Shown: positions 20,501 through 27,386, numbered from the stretch's first letter. The stretch is DNA of 64,000 nt from Flavobacterium dankookense (GCF_004362665.1 NZ_SNXR01000011.1:496001-560000); one strand, 5' to 3'. The notes: generated from the sequence alone by a model not told the origin. Translations and numbers: made by a program.

Positions 20501-22114
20501 AATTATGTGAGATTAGATAGAACATTTAGAGTAAAAGAAACAGGAACAGTAGGTTCAGTTTATTTAGAAGTGCCAGATAATTCTAGTTCACTTACAACTA
20601 AATTACCAACTGAAGACACATCTGTTTATTTATTAGTTTCAAGTACTAATGACTTTACTTCACCAACAGCTGTTGTAGAAATGTTATTAAGTGGTACAAA
20701 CTGGAATACAAACTATAATTTTACTGATGGTGATTACTTTACGTTTGCTACTAAAACTACATGTATAGCACCAGGCGGAATATCAAGTGGTTTGACAAGT
20801 TGGTATAAAATGAGTAGTCAAGCTCTGGGTGCAACTGTAACTTTAAACGATAATTCAAGTAATGGATTTAATATGACTAGAGTAACTAGTAGTGCTCCAG
20901 TTCCTGCTCAAAATATTACATCAGGTACATCAACTTTATTTAATTACAATAGATATTTACCAGCAAATGGGGCTATTTACTACGAAAGTGATGCTTTAAA
21001 TGAAACTTCTGTTTATTCTGTAAATGCAGGAACAACGTTTGGAGTTGGTAATGGTACAAATAAAGACTTGTTTGGATTTGGAAGAATCTCCAATCCATTC
21101 AATAGAACTGGTTTGGCAGCAAATTCTTCTTTTTTCAATAATGCAACTAATAATTATCCATCATCTTCAAGTCTTCCAAATATTTTGGTTGCCAATACAG
21201 CTCCAGGAACAACTGATGCAACAAAAAACCATGCCACTTGGAATAATGGAATTTTAGGAAGTTCAGTTGTATTAACAGCAGCTAACTTGCCTCCGGCGGT
21301 CAGCTATAGATTACGCTTTGCATCAATGACACCTGTAACAACTGGTAATTTAGCAACTTATGGTCTTGCAGAAGCGTTTACTTATAATAGGAGTTTAAGT
21401 AATGTAGAAGTTCAAAAAATCAACACCTATTTAGCTATAAAATATGGTCAAACATTAGCGCATAACTATTTTGCGCCAGGTTATGATGGTACCAATGCTG
21501 CTACAGAAACATTGTACGATATTTCTACATATGGTAATCGAGTATTTGGTGTAGGTCGTCATATTGCAGGTTGTTTAACTCAAAACCAATCTACTTCAAT
21601 GTTATCAGGTAGCATGATTAAGATTAGTGTTGATGGTGAAATGTTAGATGAAAATAGCCAAGATGTTACACCTTGGGGCACAGAAGATAGAACCTATGTG
21701 GTTTTAGGAGATAATAATGGTGATTTAACGTGGAATACAACTAATCTACCTGCACTTTTATCCAGAAATACTTGTGCAAGTAAAGTAGATAGAACATGGA
21801 AAGTTGTTACTACAAAACAAGCACCAGAATTATATATTTCTATTCCAGGAAGTACAAGTATAGCTACAACTAAGTTACCAGCTATACCAGCAGATAACTT
21901 CTTGTATATGGTTGTTAATGATAATGCTGACTTTACAGTTAATGCTAATCAACAACAATATGCAATGACTTTAAATGGTAGTGGTGATTGGGAACTATCT
22001 GGTTTAACTTTAGACGCAAATTCAACTAAGTATATCATGTTTGTTTACAAACCATTACTTTGTGGCTTACCTTGTTTTCCAGTTAATCCATCTACTAGTA
22101 GAATAAGAAGATAG
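14507..22114 (+). CDS. Giant modular surface protein with PA14 and repeated LamG-like/DUF8202-like modules
   Basis: 2535 residues with a signal peptide ending near TNTTYAQ. A PA14-like domain lies near residues 40-165 (YTFNITGDDRAWLYIDGN) and a second near 1045-1220 (RFRGAADDQLALIIDG). Five copies of a long module follow, each with a LamG-like part (LTAWYKASD type) and then a conserved block: near 404 VNTYLAIKYGITLAHDY, 830 VNSYLGIKYSIPL, 1448 VNSYLAIKWGTTLDQ, 1885 IHSYMATKYGFTLDQ, 2304 INTYLAIKYGQTLAHNY. Each block runs into a GIGRDDC-like motif. I place the block in the DUF8202 type from memory. The C-terminus (CFPVNPSTSRIRR) does not look like a T9SS type A or B tail, so export and anchoring are unclear. 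The likely role is adhesion or carbohydrate contact at the surface. A hairpin terminator follows. Confidence 0.85.
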   Translation: MKYKSKYIYFLFVIITLMITNTTYAQYPGGVSSGTTRGYKVDYYNGTFNNQTGFGEGTANATPANTAYSNKITGDEFQPIDGDFYALEYSGTLEITVAGNYTFNITGDDRAWLYIDGNLIAQATPNVAASGSVALSVGDHTIKVKMYELGGANFATLKFGANPAGITVSHDVDGRFVRSDNSKLTAWYKASDVTITPNYGGPGVDKVNSFVNMAPDYTGNGNLAYSGTGSAEKDDTRLLNFNPAVRFNGDDFFNSGATIKGLSLRGATKSMFLVNNYTNNVGQGNIWMFFHGDNSSNQRIGFYKIDASGNQFAVEGSGITNASTYTANEPKLLGGFLDQVTGGLAPNGTNPLSMRSNGNSGSTSSLFSNADYDAAGLYFANMNGANLPEAIYYPFALSQIEERKVNTYLAIKYGITLAHDYINTSGIVVFDVAGTTNTGYKNRIFGIGRELAVEGLNQKQSKSQMTSTIGYDFLVTSKGTVATTNALNTGVLADNDYLLLGDNAGALVAQSTEIPTTFANTAGCNVARIGREWKAQVTGAPGAITVVAGSTTSGSYVFPNNAAGVTLLVDTDGNGDFTDGTVNTFPATSVTSGVATFDNVSIPNGAVITIAWTVISPGGVSAGLKLWSKADDTSLVTGNINTWNDYVSGNNLTRVGSTITKEDNVFNYNPAVRFFDGDNTYFQSSSSLGMNGDNTYSEFYLLRGTFTSGIAFDEIITLGGGVHRWENSAVGLNNGSYGAYGQGTAQNSAAAGPTMANLGLYSNNATGTQALLRTNGIIRATNNTTSNLSLSGNFRIGTDVDGGDGNFNGFYVPELIVYNTNLSTTDIQKVNSYLGIKYSIPLGDGLGTSASDYLASDGTVIWTGNSTYKFGMFGIGRDDCSGLVQKQSKTYIDGTDNVKFGLTKLATTNTANVGTFATNKQFIVVGNDGGSFAGTTDNIPGNYLSLSCNPYRYTRNWKVQNTNNTTNALQIAIGDATNRIGSNWSNVTLAINSAGDATFASGTTTLVAASNITAGVATFDNVTLPDGAVFTVCYTLGFPGGVSKPTGIGIVAPVSGFTTSNVNGLAYKLYKTNTTSGTGISTGFSSFSPVLLSSGYFPNTNSFHNFPFNKLVQDYGAADGYGVELTGKLFIPTGSSTYRFRGAADDQLALIIDGTTVLNITSTSTGTNSSNVNLSAGYHDIIIRGRELTGAQNFDLTWNAGSGTSFVVIPDTNFFTQAQGPSAWYAADDNILSSDFANGATVSTWNDISGNANTLTTAASNNPTYYSTTVTQLRNFNPVIAFTNDRMRNFNYLNGFAFGKQGKSVFAVADMFASNASENLTGYGQDETTDRDFMLFKTPSDVLSLRGWGNDLSGFTYGATRRTDILSGIYANGNITTTSNGAIYANGLLTSDPLSSTRTTWDTWMNDQSQLEIGNAPDRVDANGWDGSYSEVIYYPWNLTVTERQKVNSYLAIKWGTTLDQTAPTSYIASDGVTKMWDASLNTAFKYDITGIGRDDCGNLNQRQSTSTDGEDIVAMSTGTFQTTNALNTGNFAVNNSFLTWSHNNLSLGFSSVVSTQLPAALSTTTCYDRFARVWQAQVVGTPGAVTVKMGKAGLVTINASLFKPVLLVGNSPTDFTNATIYNYTSNSNGEVFYDNVTFTHGQYFTLAFIQAAPGGVKTNMTTWFNVDYDVFTDVAQTTRAVNDGDVVRSINNMKTGAAFANVQEVVAGANPLYKPGQFNYNTGVLFDGINDVLATSGNITTLDYRSINQMTSVFTGLDSGNNTQNVYWYHDANGSGRKTTLERNQAFWSDNNTNPLTRNPAVTKPEIYSFANTAGGSWRLYSNLATVGSGTTGNSNATNESGRFRIGSFSFGNTGTNAGRFNFGEFVIYSDDKGASTSYDMRRIHSYMATKYGFTLDQTAMGGQYIASDGTVTYNHTSHWNRITGIGMDDCSAFEQRQSFSQETGGLVKISNDPNGLAATNFANPAKFTTNLTFLLFGDNNGDVTWTDQDAITYNLQNYVRLDRTFRVKETGTVGSVYLEVPDNSSSLTTKLPTEDTSVYLLVSSTNDFTSPTAVVEMLLSGTNWNTNYNFTDGDYFTFATKTTCIAPGGISSGLTSWYKMSSQALGATVTLNDNSSNGFNMTRVTSSAPVPAQNITSGTSTLFNYNRYLPANGAIYYESDALNETSVYSVNAGTTFGVGNGTNKDLFGFGRISNPFNRTGLAANSSFFNNATNNYPSSSSLPNILVANTAPGTTDATKNHATWNNGILGSSVVLTAANLPPAVSYRLRFASMTPVTTGNLATYGLAEAFTYNRSLSNVEVQKINTYLAIKYGQTLAHNYFAPGYDGTNAATETLYDISTYGNRVFGVGRHIAGCLTQNQSTSMLSGSMIKISVDGEMLDENSQDVTPWGTEDRTYVVLGDNNGDLTWNTTNLPALLSRNTCASKVDRTWKVVTTKQAPELYISIPGSTSIATTKLPAIPADNFLYMVVNDNADFTVNANQQQYAMTLNGSGDWELSGLTLDANSTKYIMFVYKPLLCGLPCFPVNPSTSRIRR

Positions 22115-22132
22115 GAGTATTAAAAGGTCATT

Positions 22133-22163
22133 TAGTCTGGCTGATTTTTAGCCAGACTATTTT
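22133..22163 (+). terminator. Rho-independent terminator of the adhesin operon
   Basis: TAGTCTGGCT and AGCCAGACTA form a perfect 10-bp stem with a 7-base loop, followed by TTTTG. It begins 19 bases after the stop of the giant gene. Confidence 0.85.
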
Positions 22164-22513
22164 GATTATTTCCAAGTAACATTTTTTAAAAATTTAGAGT
22201 TGATAGTTTTGAATAGCTCATTAATAAAATTGTTCTATCAATTAGAGTAATAACTGAGTGAGTATAATTTCGAAAAAAAATTTATATGAACTCAAAGTAT
22301 TTCAGATTTAAAACATTCTTGTGATTGTAAAAATTTGAGTATTCTGAATATTAGTTTTTTTAAATGTTTACACCAATATTAGTTATAAAAACCCACCATA
22401 AGAGGTATTTCTATGTCTCTTTTAACCAACTAGTTTTGTCTTATAAAATGAAAGATAAAATTCATTAGGTAATGTATAAGTTCAATCATGAAATAAATAT
22501 TTTTTTAAACAAA
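22164..22513. other. Intergenic region after the adhesin operon
   Basis: AT-rich and without a gene. The only notable element is TTACACCAATATTAGTTAT at 22368-22386, identical to 7947-7965. A promoter for the following four-gene set must lie here, but I cannot place it. Confidence 0.5.
22368..22386. repeat. 19-bp dispersed repeat, copy 2 (copy 1 at 7947-7965)
   Basis: TTACACCAATATTAGTTAT occurs here and, in the same orientation, at 7947-7965. Both copies are intergenic, and the flanking bases differ. It could be the end of a degenerate mobile element or a shared regulatory site. Confidence 0.5.
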
Positions 22514-22948
22514 ATGGATTTAAAAAAAAACAAACAAGAATATTATTATTCAAATAAAATAGGTTCTGTAATAGGAAATAAGGTTACGATAGAAAAGGTA
22601 AGTGAAGAAGATATTTTGCTTAATGACATATCCTATGTTAGGTTGATTTTTAAACAGAATGTCTTATTTAATGTGTTTTTTGCCACAGTTGGTATAATCG
22701 TATTTATTGCCCTCTATTTTATTCAGGATGAATTGATTTTTACACCAATAGGATTACTTTTTCTTTTGCTTTTTAGTTGTGGTGCTCTGTTTTACAATAA
22801 GAAAGAGTATTTCATACAGATTGTAAAAACAAAAGCGACACAAGTTATAGTTCCTGTAAAAAAGGATGACCTAAATTTTGCAAATGATTTGATTAAAAAT
22901 ATTATAAAAATAAAATCATCTAATACTGATTTTCAAACACTTTTATAA
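22514..22948 (+). CDS. Small membrane protein with two transmembrane segments
   Basis: 144 residues from the ATG at 22514. An in-frame ATG at 22472 would add 14 residues, but the shorter form starts cleanly. The N-terminal soluble part (NKIGSVIGNKVTIEKVSEED) resembles the start of bacterial PH-like or DUF6232-type proteins. Two membrane helices follow (FNVFFATVGIIVFIALYFI and PIGLLFLLLFSCGALFY), then a soluble tail. The next gene, 2 bases on, has the same plan, so the pair may arise from duplication or act as a heteromer. Function unknown. Confidence 0.7.
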   Translation: MDLKKNKQEYYYSNKIGSVIGNKVTIEKVSEEDILLNDISYVRLIFKQNVLFNVFFATVGIIVFIALYFIQDELIFTPIGLLFLLLFSCGALFYNKKEYFIQIVKTKATQVIVPVKKDDLNFANDLIKNIIKIKSSNTDFQTLL

Positions 22949-22950
22949 AA

Positions 22951-23394
22951 ATGGAAAACGAAGATGTAAAAACAGTTAGTATAGGAAGAAGATTGTTATA
23001 TGCTAACTCTTTTGGGATAATATTGTTAGACTCTATTATGATTTTTGATAGAGATAAAACACATTCGGTTGAATTAAGTAGTATAAAGAAAGTCTTTTTA
23101 AAAAAATACAGATCGCTTTATTTGAATTATTTTTTTTGTTTAGGAGCTTTAGTATTATTGATTAATTATTTCGTTGTAAATTTTTTTGAACTCAATTTAT
23201 GGTTAACAATTTCCCTAACTATAATACTTTTTGTTGTTTCTGTTTTGATAAGAAAAAATAATTATATGTTTTATATAATTACAAATGACCATAGTCTAAA
23301 TGTAATAAAATTAAATGTTGAAAAGGATAAAGTAGTCCATTCAAAACAGATTTTAAGGACTTTACACAAGACATTGAAAAATAATATCAATTAA
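22951..23394 (+). CDS. Small membrane protein, structural look-alike of its upstream neighbour
   Basis: 147 residues. The soluble N-terminus has a DRDKTHSVELSSIKKVFLKK segment typical of PH-like membrane proteins. Two helices follow (LYLNYFFCLGALVLLINYF and LWLTISLTIILFVVSVLI), then a short polar C-terminal part. It is coupled to the previous gene at a 2-base gap. The shared order of soluble part, two helices and tail suggests paired or paralogous roles. I do not recognise a named family with confidence. Confidence 0.7.
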   Translation: MENEDVKTVSIGRRLLYANSFGIILLDSIMIFDRDKTHSVELSSIKKVFLKKYRSLYLNYFFCLGALVLLINYFVVNFFELNLWLTISLTIILFVVSVLIRKNNYMFYIITNDHSLNVIKLNVEKDKVVHSKQILRTLHKTLKNNIN

Positions 23395-23498
23395 CAGTAT
23401 TTGGCGTCAATAATTGAAATATAAAATGTAGTCTATAGATTTAATTTTGCTTATTAGAGTAACAATCCAAATCGTCTTGACTTTAATTTTCAAAAATT

Positions 23499-23882
23499 AT
23501 GGAGAATAAAATGTTTATTTATGATAATACAAAAGAAATTTATAGGCTTCTAAAGCATTATTTTAAATATGATTACAAAATTTATTCTTTTGTTGATTAT
23601 TCAATTGCAATACATGAAGCCTCAAAATTATCAAGAAACTCAGTCGCATTTGTAGTTGTAAATCATCCAAATGATCTGGCAGTTGTACTTATGCTGATGT
23701 CAAGAGTAGATTTAATTTTTGTTAGTACTAATAATAAAAATTTAGATTTTGTTTTAAAGCAAAATGAGTCAATAAAGTATCTAGATACAACGATTCTTAA
23801 ATCAGAGTTGATTAATAAAATAAAAAAAATCATTCTACATAACTATTATGAAGATAGGGTTGAACACAAAAATGTTAGTTAA
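23499..23882 (+). CDS. Degenerate receiver-like protein
   Basis: 127 residues, with no signal peptide or membrane segment. The alternating pattern resembles a receiver fold: a strand with acidic end (MFIYDN), a helix (EIYRLLKHYF), a hydrophobic strand (VAFVVVNHPND), another strand (VDLIFVSTNN) and a last helix (LINKIKKIIL). The expected double acidic pocket, the phospho-acceptor Asp at the end of the third strand and the Lys are not in place; Asn or His sit there. I infer a pseudo-receiver. The next gene has the same plan 18 bases on. The position downstream of membrane proteins suggests a signalling or gliding-related accessory role, unproven. Confidence 0.6.
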   Translation: MENKMFIYDNTKEIYRLLKHYFKYDYKIYSFVDYSIAIHEASKLSRNSVAFVVVNHPNDLAVVLMLMSRVDLIFVSTNNKNLDFVLKQNESIKYLDTTILKSELINKIKKIILHNYYEDRVEHKNVS

Positions 23883-23900
23883 TTATAATATTATTGGATT

Positions 23901-24275
23901 ATGGAAAAAGAATATGTAATTGTAGTAGTAGCCGATCCTTTTTTTCAAAAAAAAAGGATTGATGAATTAATTAAATGGGTTATGCCTGTTTCAGTATTAT
24001 TTGAAGTAGGTAGTTTGGAAGAATATATAAACTTGACTAGAATAGTTAATGTAGATGTAGTTATGTTGATAGATACTAAATATCAATCTGGTATAGTGGA
24101 AAAGAAAGTAACAAATACAATGGACACCAAATACCTTGTTTTTGCTAAAAAAACTAAAGAAATACTTTTTAGACCAGCTACTTACTTTATCAATCAAAAT
24201 GAAAGTGACAAGAATATTCTAAATTTTATTAAAGGATTATTGTTCAAATTGGAACCTAAAATAAAAGTAGCATAG
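23901..24275 (+). CDS. Second degenerate receiver-like protein
   Basis: 124 residues. Strand and helix order again resembles a receiver: EYVIVVVADPFF, KKRIDELIKWV, VNVDVVMLIDTKYQ, TKYLVFAKKT, then a terminal helix NILNFIKGLLFKL. An Asp is present near the third strand (LIDTKY), but the acidic N-terminal pair and the conserved Lys are not convincing. It is the last gene of a set of four and is followed by a strong hairpin terminator. It may work as a phosphorylation-independent adaptor with the preceding gene. This is fold-level inference from the primary sequence only. Confidence 0.55.
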   Translation: MEKEYVIVVVADPFFQKKRIDELIKWVMPVSVLFEVGSLEEYINLTRIVNVDVVMLIDTKYQSGIVEKKVTNTMDTKYLVFAKKTKEILFRPATYFINQNESDKNILNFIKGLLFKLEPKIKVA

Positions 24276-24386
24276 ATTTAAGTAAAAAATGATTATAAAT
24301 AGCTTTTTATAAAAATGCATTGTTTGTTTAATATAGTTTGATTTGGTATTTAAACATAGTTTGGGGCGAACTATAAATGTGTTTTT

Positions 24387-24417
24387 AACTACAGTAGCAA
24401 TACTGTAGTTTTTTTTT
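24387..24417 (+). terminator. Rho-independent terminator
   Basis: AACTACAGTA and TACTGTAGTT form a perfect 10-bp stem closed by a GCAA tetraloop, followed directly by a tract of T residues. It ends the 22514-24275 gene set. Confidence 0.9.
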
Positions 24418-24752
24418 GCCTTAATTTTAGTACTTTATATATTAATTTGAAGAGATGGGAATTAGTTAAAAAATTATAGAGAAAAAAAATTTCGATAAAG
24501 TCACTAGATCATCTTATATTTCAAATCATTTAACTAGTTAATGAAATAATAGCTCGAATTATAAAATGAAGTTTTATACTCATGAGTGATGAGAGGCGGT
24601 TTTGGGTTTTTGTCTCTGAAGTTTAGGAGATTTGTGAAGTGGCAAACTTCAGAACCGAGTATTCCCTATTAAATATAATATTTCTTGCGAGATCCAAACT
24701 AGAATTTACAACAAAATTCACAATCTTGCTAAACGCCTGTTAGCAGATGTTT
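24418..24752. other. Gene-free region with cassette-like inverted repeats
   Basis: 335 bases. It holds CTGAAGTTT (24616-24624) facing AAACTTCAG (24644-24652), and near 24727-24744 a GC-richer palindrome-like stretch, TGCTAA-ACGCC-TGTTAGCA. Both lie just downstream of the minus-strand beta-propeller gene and differ in base composition from the surroundings. I infer the flank of a cassette or mobile unit; no gene is seen. Confidence 0.4.
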
Positions 24753-25820
24753 TTATTTTAGTACCCAAATTTCATTCCCACCAGTTGGGAAATATATTCT
24801 GTTTTTTTCAACAATCGGTGTTGCAATTCCATAATTAAAAGGTTGAATAAAATTAATCTTTCCTTTATTTCTATTTACAGAATATAAATTTCTATTCATA
24901 GTTCCAAAATAAATATTCTCATTATAATTAATAATTTTAGTTTGTGCTTGGTCTTTATTTAAGTTTAATATCCAATTTGTTTTTCCATTTTCAACATTGA
25001 AAGAAATGATTTTGTTGTCATAAGTATTCAAAATGATATTTTTATTTATTATGCATGGTTCATATTGTAAGTCACAATTTAAGGATTTAGACCAAATTTC
25101 ATTTCCGTTTTCAAAATTCAACATTAAAATTTTACCGGTTTTAAAATCTTTATCAAGCAAAACTAAGAGTCCATTTTCAGTTTTATATTGTTTTATGCGT
25201 TCAAAATTTTGATATTTATTTTCCCAAATAGTTTTCCCGTTTTTATTATTAATTGCCAGGAGTTTAGCAGTAAGTTCTGAAAAACCAAGATGAATTATTT
25301 CTTTATAAAATGTCGGTTTATTTGTTTCAGTAATGTTAGAATCTTTTGGTAAAAACCAAATAACATTTCCATTTGCTATATTTATTTTACTAAATCCATT
25401 TCCTTGTACTGAGCCATAAATTGAATTGTTATATCCAGATAAATCATTCCTTAAATTTACTTCACCATTGATTTTCCAAGTTAATTTTCCGTTTTTATTA
25501 AAACAATTTAACTCAGTTCCATATTCTGTTAAAAATATGTTTTGTTTAAATATTAATGGTTTGTAGATAGGATTATAATCGGTTTTGAAGTTTAACCCAA
25601 TCTTTGCGTTCTCTATATTTACAGAATAAAAGTTATTCTTTAAATCTGCAAAATATAATTGATTATCATGAGAGATTAAAGACGAAGGCATCCAATCAAA
25701 TTTTTCATTTCTCCAAAGTAATTTGACAAATTGATTATTTACGGTTTGGATATTATTTGTCTCTTTGCAAGACACAAGAAATGTAAATAAAAAAAATGTA
25801 ATATATTTTGTGATTTTCAT
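24753..25820 (-). CDS. PQQ-like beta-propeller lipoprotein
   Basis: 355 residues from the ATG at 25820. This start gives a lipoprotein signal (KITKYITFFLFTFLVSCKET), whereas the longer frame from 25868 puts 16 charged residues before it. The rest is a repeating beta-propeller with the PQQ-like blade signature, for example NGKLTWKINGEV, NGKTIWENKYQ, NGNEIWSKSLN, NGKTNWILNLN and NKGKINFIQPF. It resembles BamB-like or PQQ-binding-like repeat proteins. No enzyme residues are evident, so a binding or scaffold role in the envelope is likely. It stands alone between two odd, GC-richer flanks that look like a gene-cassette unit. Confidence 0.8.
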   Translation of the reverse strand: MKITKYITFFLFTFLVSCKETNNIQTVNNQFVKLLWRNEKFDWMPSSLISHDNQLYFADLKNNFYSVNIENAKIGLNFKTDYNPIYKPLIFKQNIFLTEYGTELNCFNKNGKLTWKINGEVNLRNDLSGYNNSIYGSVQGNGFSKINIANGNVIWFLPKDSNITETNKPTFYKEIIHLGFSELTAKLLAINNKNGKTIWENKYQNFERIKQYKTENGLLVLLDKDFKTGKILMLNFENGNEIWSKSLNCDLQYEPCIINKNIILNTYDNKIISFNVENGKTNWILNLNKDQAQTKIINYNENIYFGTMNRNLYSVNRNKGKINFIQPFNYGIATPIVEKNRIYFPTGGNEIWVLK

Positions 25821-26060
25821 TTTGATGCGATTTTCCAAAAATATCTGCTGACGAATCCCAGCTTTCATTCCGTGGTGACTTACTCAGCACTGACTACACA
25901 AATATAACTTAAATTTTATTGCACCAGAGTACTTTCCTGACTTGTCCTTGCCTTACCATTAGTTCCGTTCGGCTGCGCCTCGGGCGATGAAAACTGGTGT
26001 TGGCATACGTTTTTATGTTTTCTTTTCAGTAGGGTTTTGTTAGGTGCTTATTTTATTGGT
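25821..26060. other. GC-richer flank upstream of the beta-propeller gene
   Basis: The stretch near 25950-26015 (for example GTTCGGCTGCGCCTCGGGCG) is clearly richer in G and C than the genome background. It is followed by a TGTTGGCATACG motif and, near 26038, GTTAGGTGC. I recognise no gene. Together with the palindrome on the other side of 24753-25820 it suggests a transferred single-gene unit. Confidence 0.4.
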
Positions 26061-26339
26061 GCGGATGTCTTGTTTAGTTTGGCGGATGTCTTGTTCACTT
26101 TGGCGGATGTCTTGTTCACTTTGGCGGATGCCTTGTTTAGTTTGGCGGATGCCTTGTTCATTTTGGCGGATGCCTTGTTTAGTTTGGCGGATGCCTTGTT
26201 CACTTTGGCGGATGTCTTGTTTACTTTGGCGGATGCCTTGTTTAGTTTGGCGGGTGTCTTGTTTACTTTGGCGGATGCCTTGTTCACTTTGGCGGGTGTC
26301 TTGTTCATTTAAACCAAAGGCTTGTTCGATTTGGAACAA
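26040..26339 (-). CDS. Possible heptad-repeat protein encoded by the tandem array
   Basis: 99 residues, of which about 80 are the 7-residue repeat (for example TRQTKQGIRQSKQD), highly polar and rich in Gln and Arg. It starts 31 bases after the stop of the minus-strand gene at 26371-27096, so it could be translated as the last gene of that unit. Other frames of the array are equally open, which weakens the case for coding. If made, the protein would be an extended helical or coiled-coil rod. I keep it as a low-confidence call. Confidence 0.25.
   Translation of the reverse strand: MFQIEQAFGLNEQDTRQSEQGIRQSKQDTRQTKQGIRQSKQDIRQSEQGIRQTKQGIRQNEQGIRQTKQGIRQSEQDIRQSEQDIRQTKQDIRTNKIST
26061..26312. 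repeat. 21-bp tandem repeat array, 12 copies
   Basis: Unit GCGGATGYCTTGTTYASTTTG, repeated head to tail from 26061 at exactly 21-base steps. Copies differ at a few fixed positions: T or C at base 8, TTTAG, TTCAC, TTCAT or TTTAC in the middle, and A or G at base 5. Because 21 is divisible by three, several frames stay open on both strands. A minus-strand frame (26339-26040) would encode a heptad repeat of the type IRQTKQG. No second gene feature explains it. Confidence 0.9.
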
Positions 26340-26370
26340 GCCTTGTTTTCTTTTGGGGCAGTCTAGTTAA

Positions 26371-27096
26371 TTAATTTTTTTTAAATTTTATTTTCGCTAT
26401 TGCTTTATATTGTGCTGAATTTGCATCTAGGATTGTGAATAAGTAATCTTTGGCTTTGTTTGCTAAATCCACAAGGTTATCTTCTGAATTATAGAGTGTA
26501 TTGTTTCTGAGGCTACGAGCATTATTTAGCGGCACAAATGTTTCGGCTACTGCTTGTGTTTTTACGAGCATTTTTGCTTTTAGGTCTTGATATGTTGTTA
26601 CTTTATATTCGTTTTCGTTTGGGTTATAATTTGGTGTATTTTCGAGGAGTGAGATTAATAAATCCATGTTATTAGTTCGCTGATCGTAACTCAATTGAGA
26701 AATGGAATGTTGGCTTTGTTCTTCGTTAGGTAGTGTTGATGCTTTGGAAGTATCTTTACGAAGACCTTTTAATTTGCGAACGATTGTCATAAAATCTTCT
26801 AGTTGAACCTGTGTAACTCCTTCGGTTGCTTTGTATGCTTTGCGAAGTTTTGTTAACTGACGATTAAGAGGTTTGAAAATTATTTCTCTTTCATCTACTG
26901 CAATAGAGTAGGGTGCTACCAATTTATTTACACTTTCTTGTTGTGCTAAAGCCGTATTGTAAATGCTTTGCAGATTTGTTAAAAGTAGTTTAGCGTTACT
27001 TGGATTGTAGCTTGTACCCACTGCTATAATGTTGGTGTTTAATACATTTAGGTTTGCAATGTTTTTTGCGTGACCTACTTCGGAAATTGATGCCAT
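26371..27096 (-). CDS. Hypothetical alpha-helical protein
   Basis: 241 residues, no signal peptide and no membrane segment. The sequence is helix-rich and polar (SNAKLLLTNLQSIYNTALAQ, FKPLNRQLTKLRKAYKA, LVDLANKAKDYLFTIL). I do not recognise the family. Proteins of this length and style occur in other flavobacteria, but I cannot attach a function. The 21-bp repeat array lies directly downstream and a small HTH gene 41 bases upstream, so all three may form one accessory unit under the HTH protein. Confidence 0.65.
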   Translation of the reverse strand: MASISEVGHAKNIANLNVLNTNIIAVGTSYNPSNAKLLLTNLQSIYNTALAQQESVNKLVAPYSIAVDEREIIFKPLNRQLTKLRKAYKATEGVTQVQLEDFMTIVRKLKGLRKDTSKASTLPNEEQSQHSISQLSYDQRTNNMDLLISLLENTPNYNPNENEYKVTTYQDLKAKMLVKTQAVAETFVPLNNARSLRNNTLYNSEDNLVDLANKAKDYLFTILDANSAQYKAIAKIKFKKN

Positions 27097-27137
27097 AATG
27101 CGATAATTTAGTGTTAAAAAAAATAATTAATTAATTT

Positions 27138-27386
27138 TTAGTATTTAGAACGATTTTTTTCATTGCTCTTTACTTGCATGAAAAAATCAATATAATCGGT
27201 ATCTAGGATTGTTAATATTTTGTAAAGCGTATCTATGTTTAGATCTGCTTTTCCATTTTCAATTCTGCCGTAATAGCTTTGTGATATGTTGAGTTTTGTA
27301 GCGATATATTCTTGAGTGTAGTTTTTCTCAAGTCTAATTGTTCGAATAGTTTTCTGAACCCAAATTTCCATATTTTGTATCATCAA
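27138..27386 (-). CDS. XRE-type helix-turn-helix regulator
   Basis: 82 residues, a single HTH_3 domain. TQEYIATKLNISQSYYGRIE is the HTH core, followed by the usual NGKADLNIDTLYKILTIL helices. In-frame starts at 27386, 27383 or 27371 (MEIWVQ) are possible. No other domain is present, so it is a DNA-binding repressor of the small SinR/antitoxin-like kind. It lies upstream of 26371-27096 on the same strand and may control that gene and itself. No toxin-like partner is evident. Confidence 0.85.
   Translation of the reverse strand: MMIQNMEIWVQKTIRTIRLEKNYTQEYIATKLNISQSYYGRIENGKADLNIDTLYKILTILDTDYIDFFMQVKSNEKNRSKY

Noticed and set aside
26061..26312. CRISPR array
   Set aside because: Repeats are head to tail with no unique spacers and no cas genes are present.
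26037..26370. Plus-strand frames across the 21-bp array (for example repeats of LADALFS)
   Set aside because: All frames of an in-phase 21-bp repeat stay open; nothing favours the plus-strand frames, and the neighbouring genes are on the minus strand.
27138..27386. Toxin-antitoxin pair of the small HTH gene with its neighbour
   Set aside because: The downstream 241-residue protein does not resemble a HipA, RelE or HigB toxin and is much too long for the usual partners.
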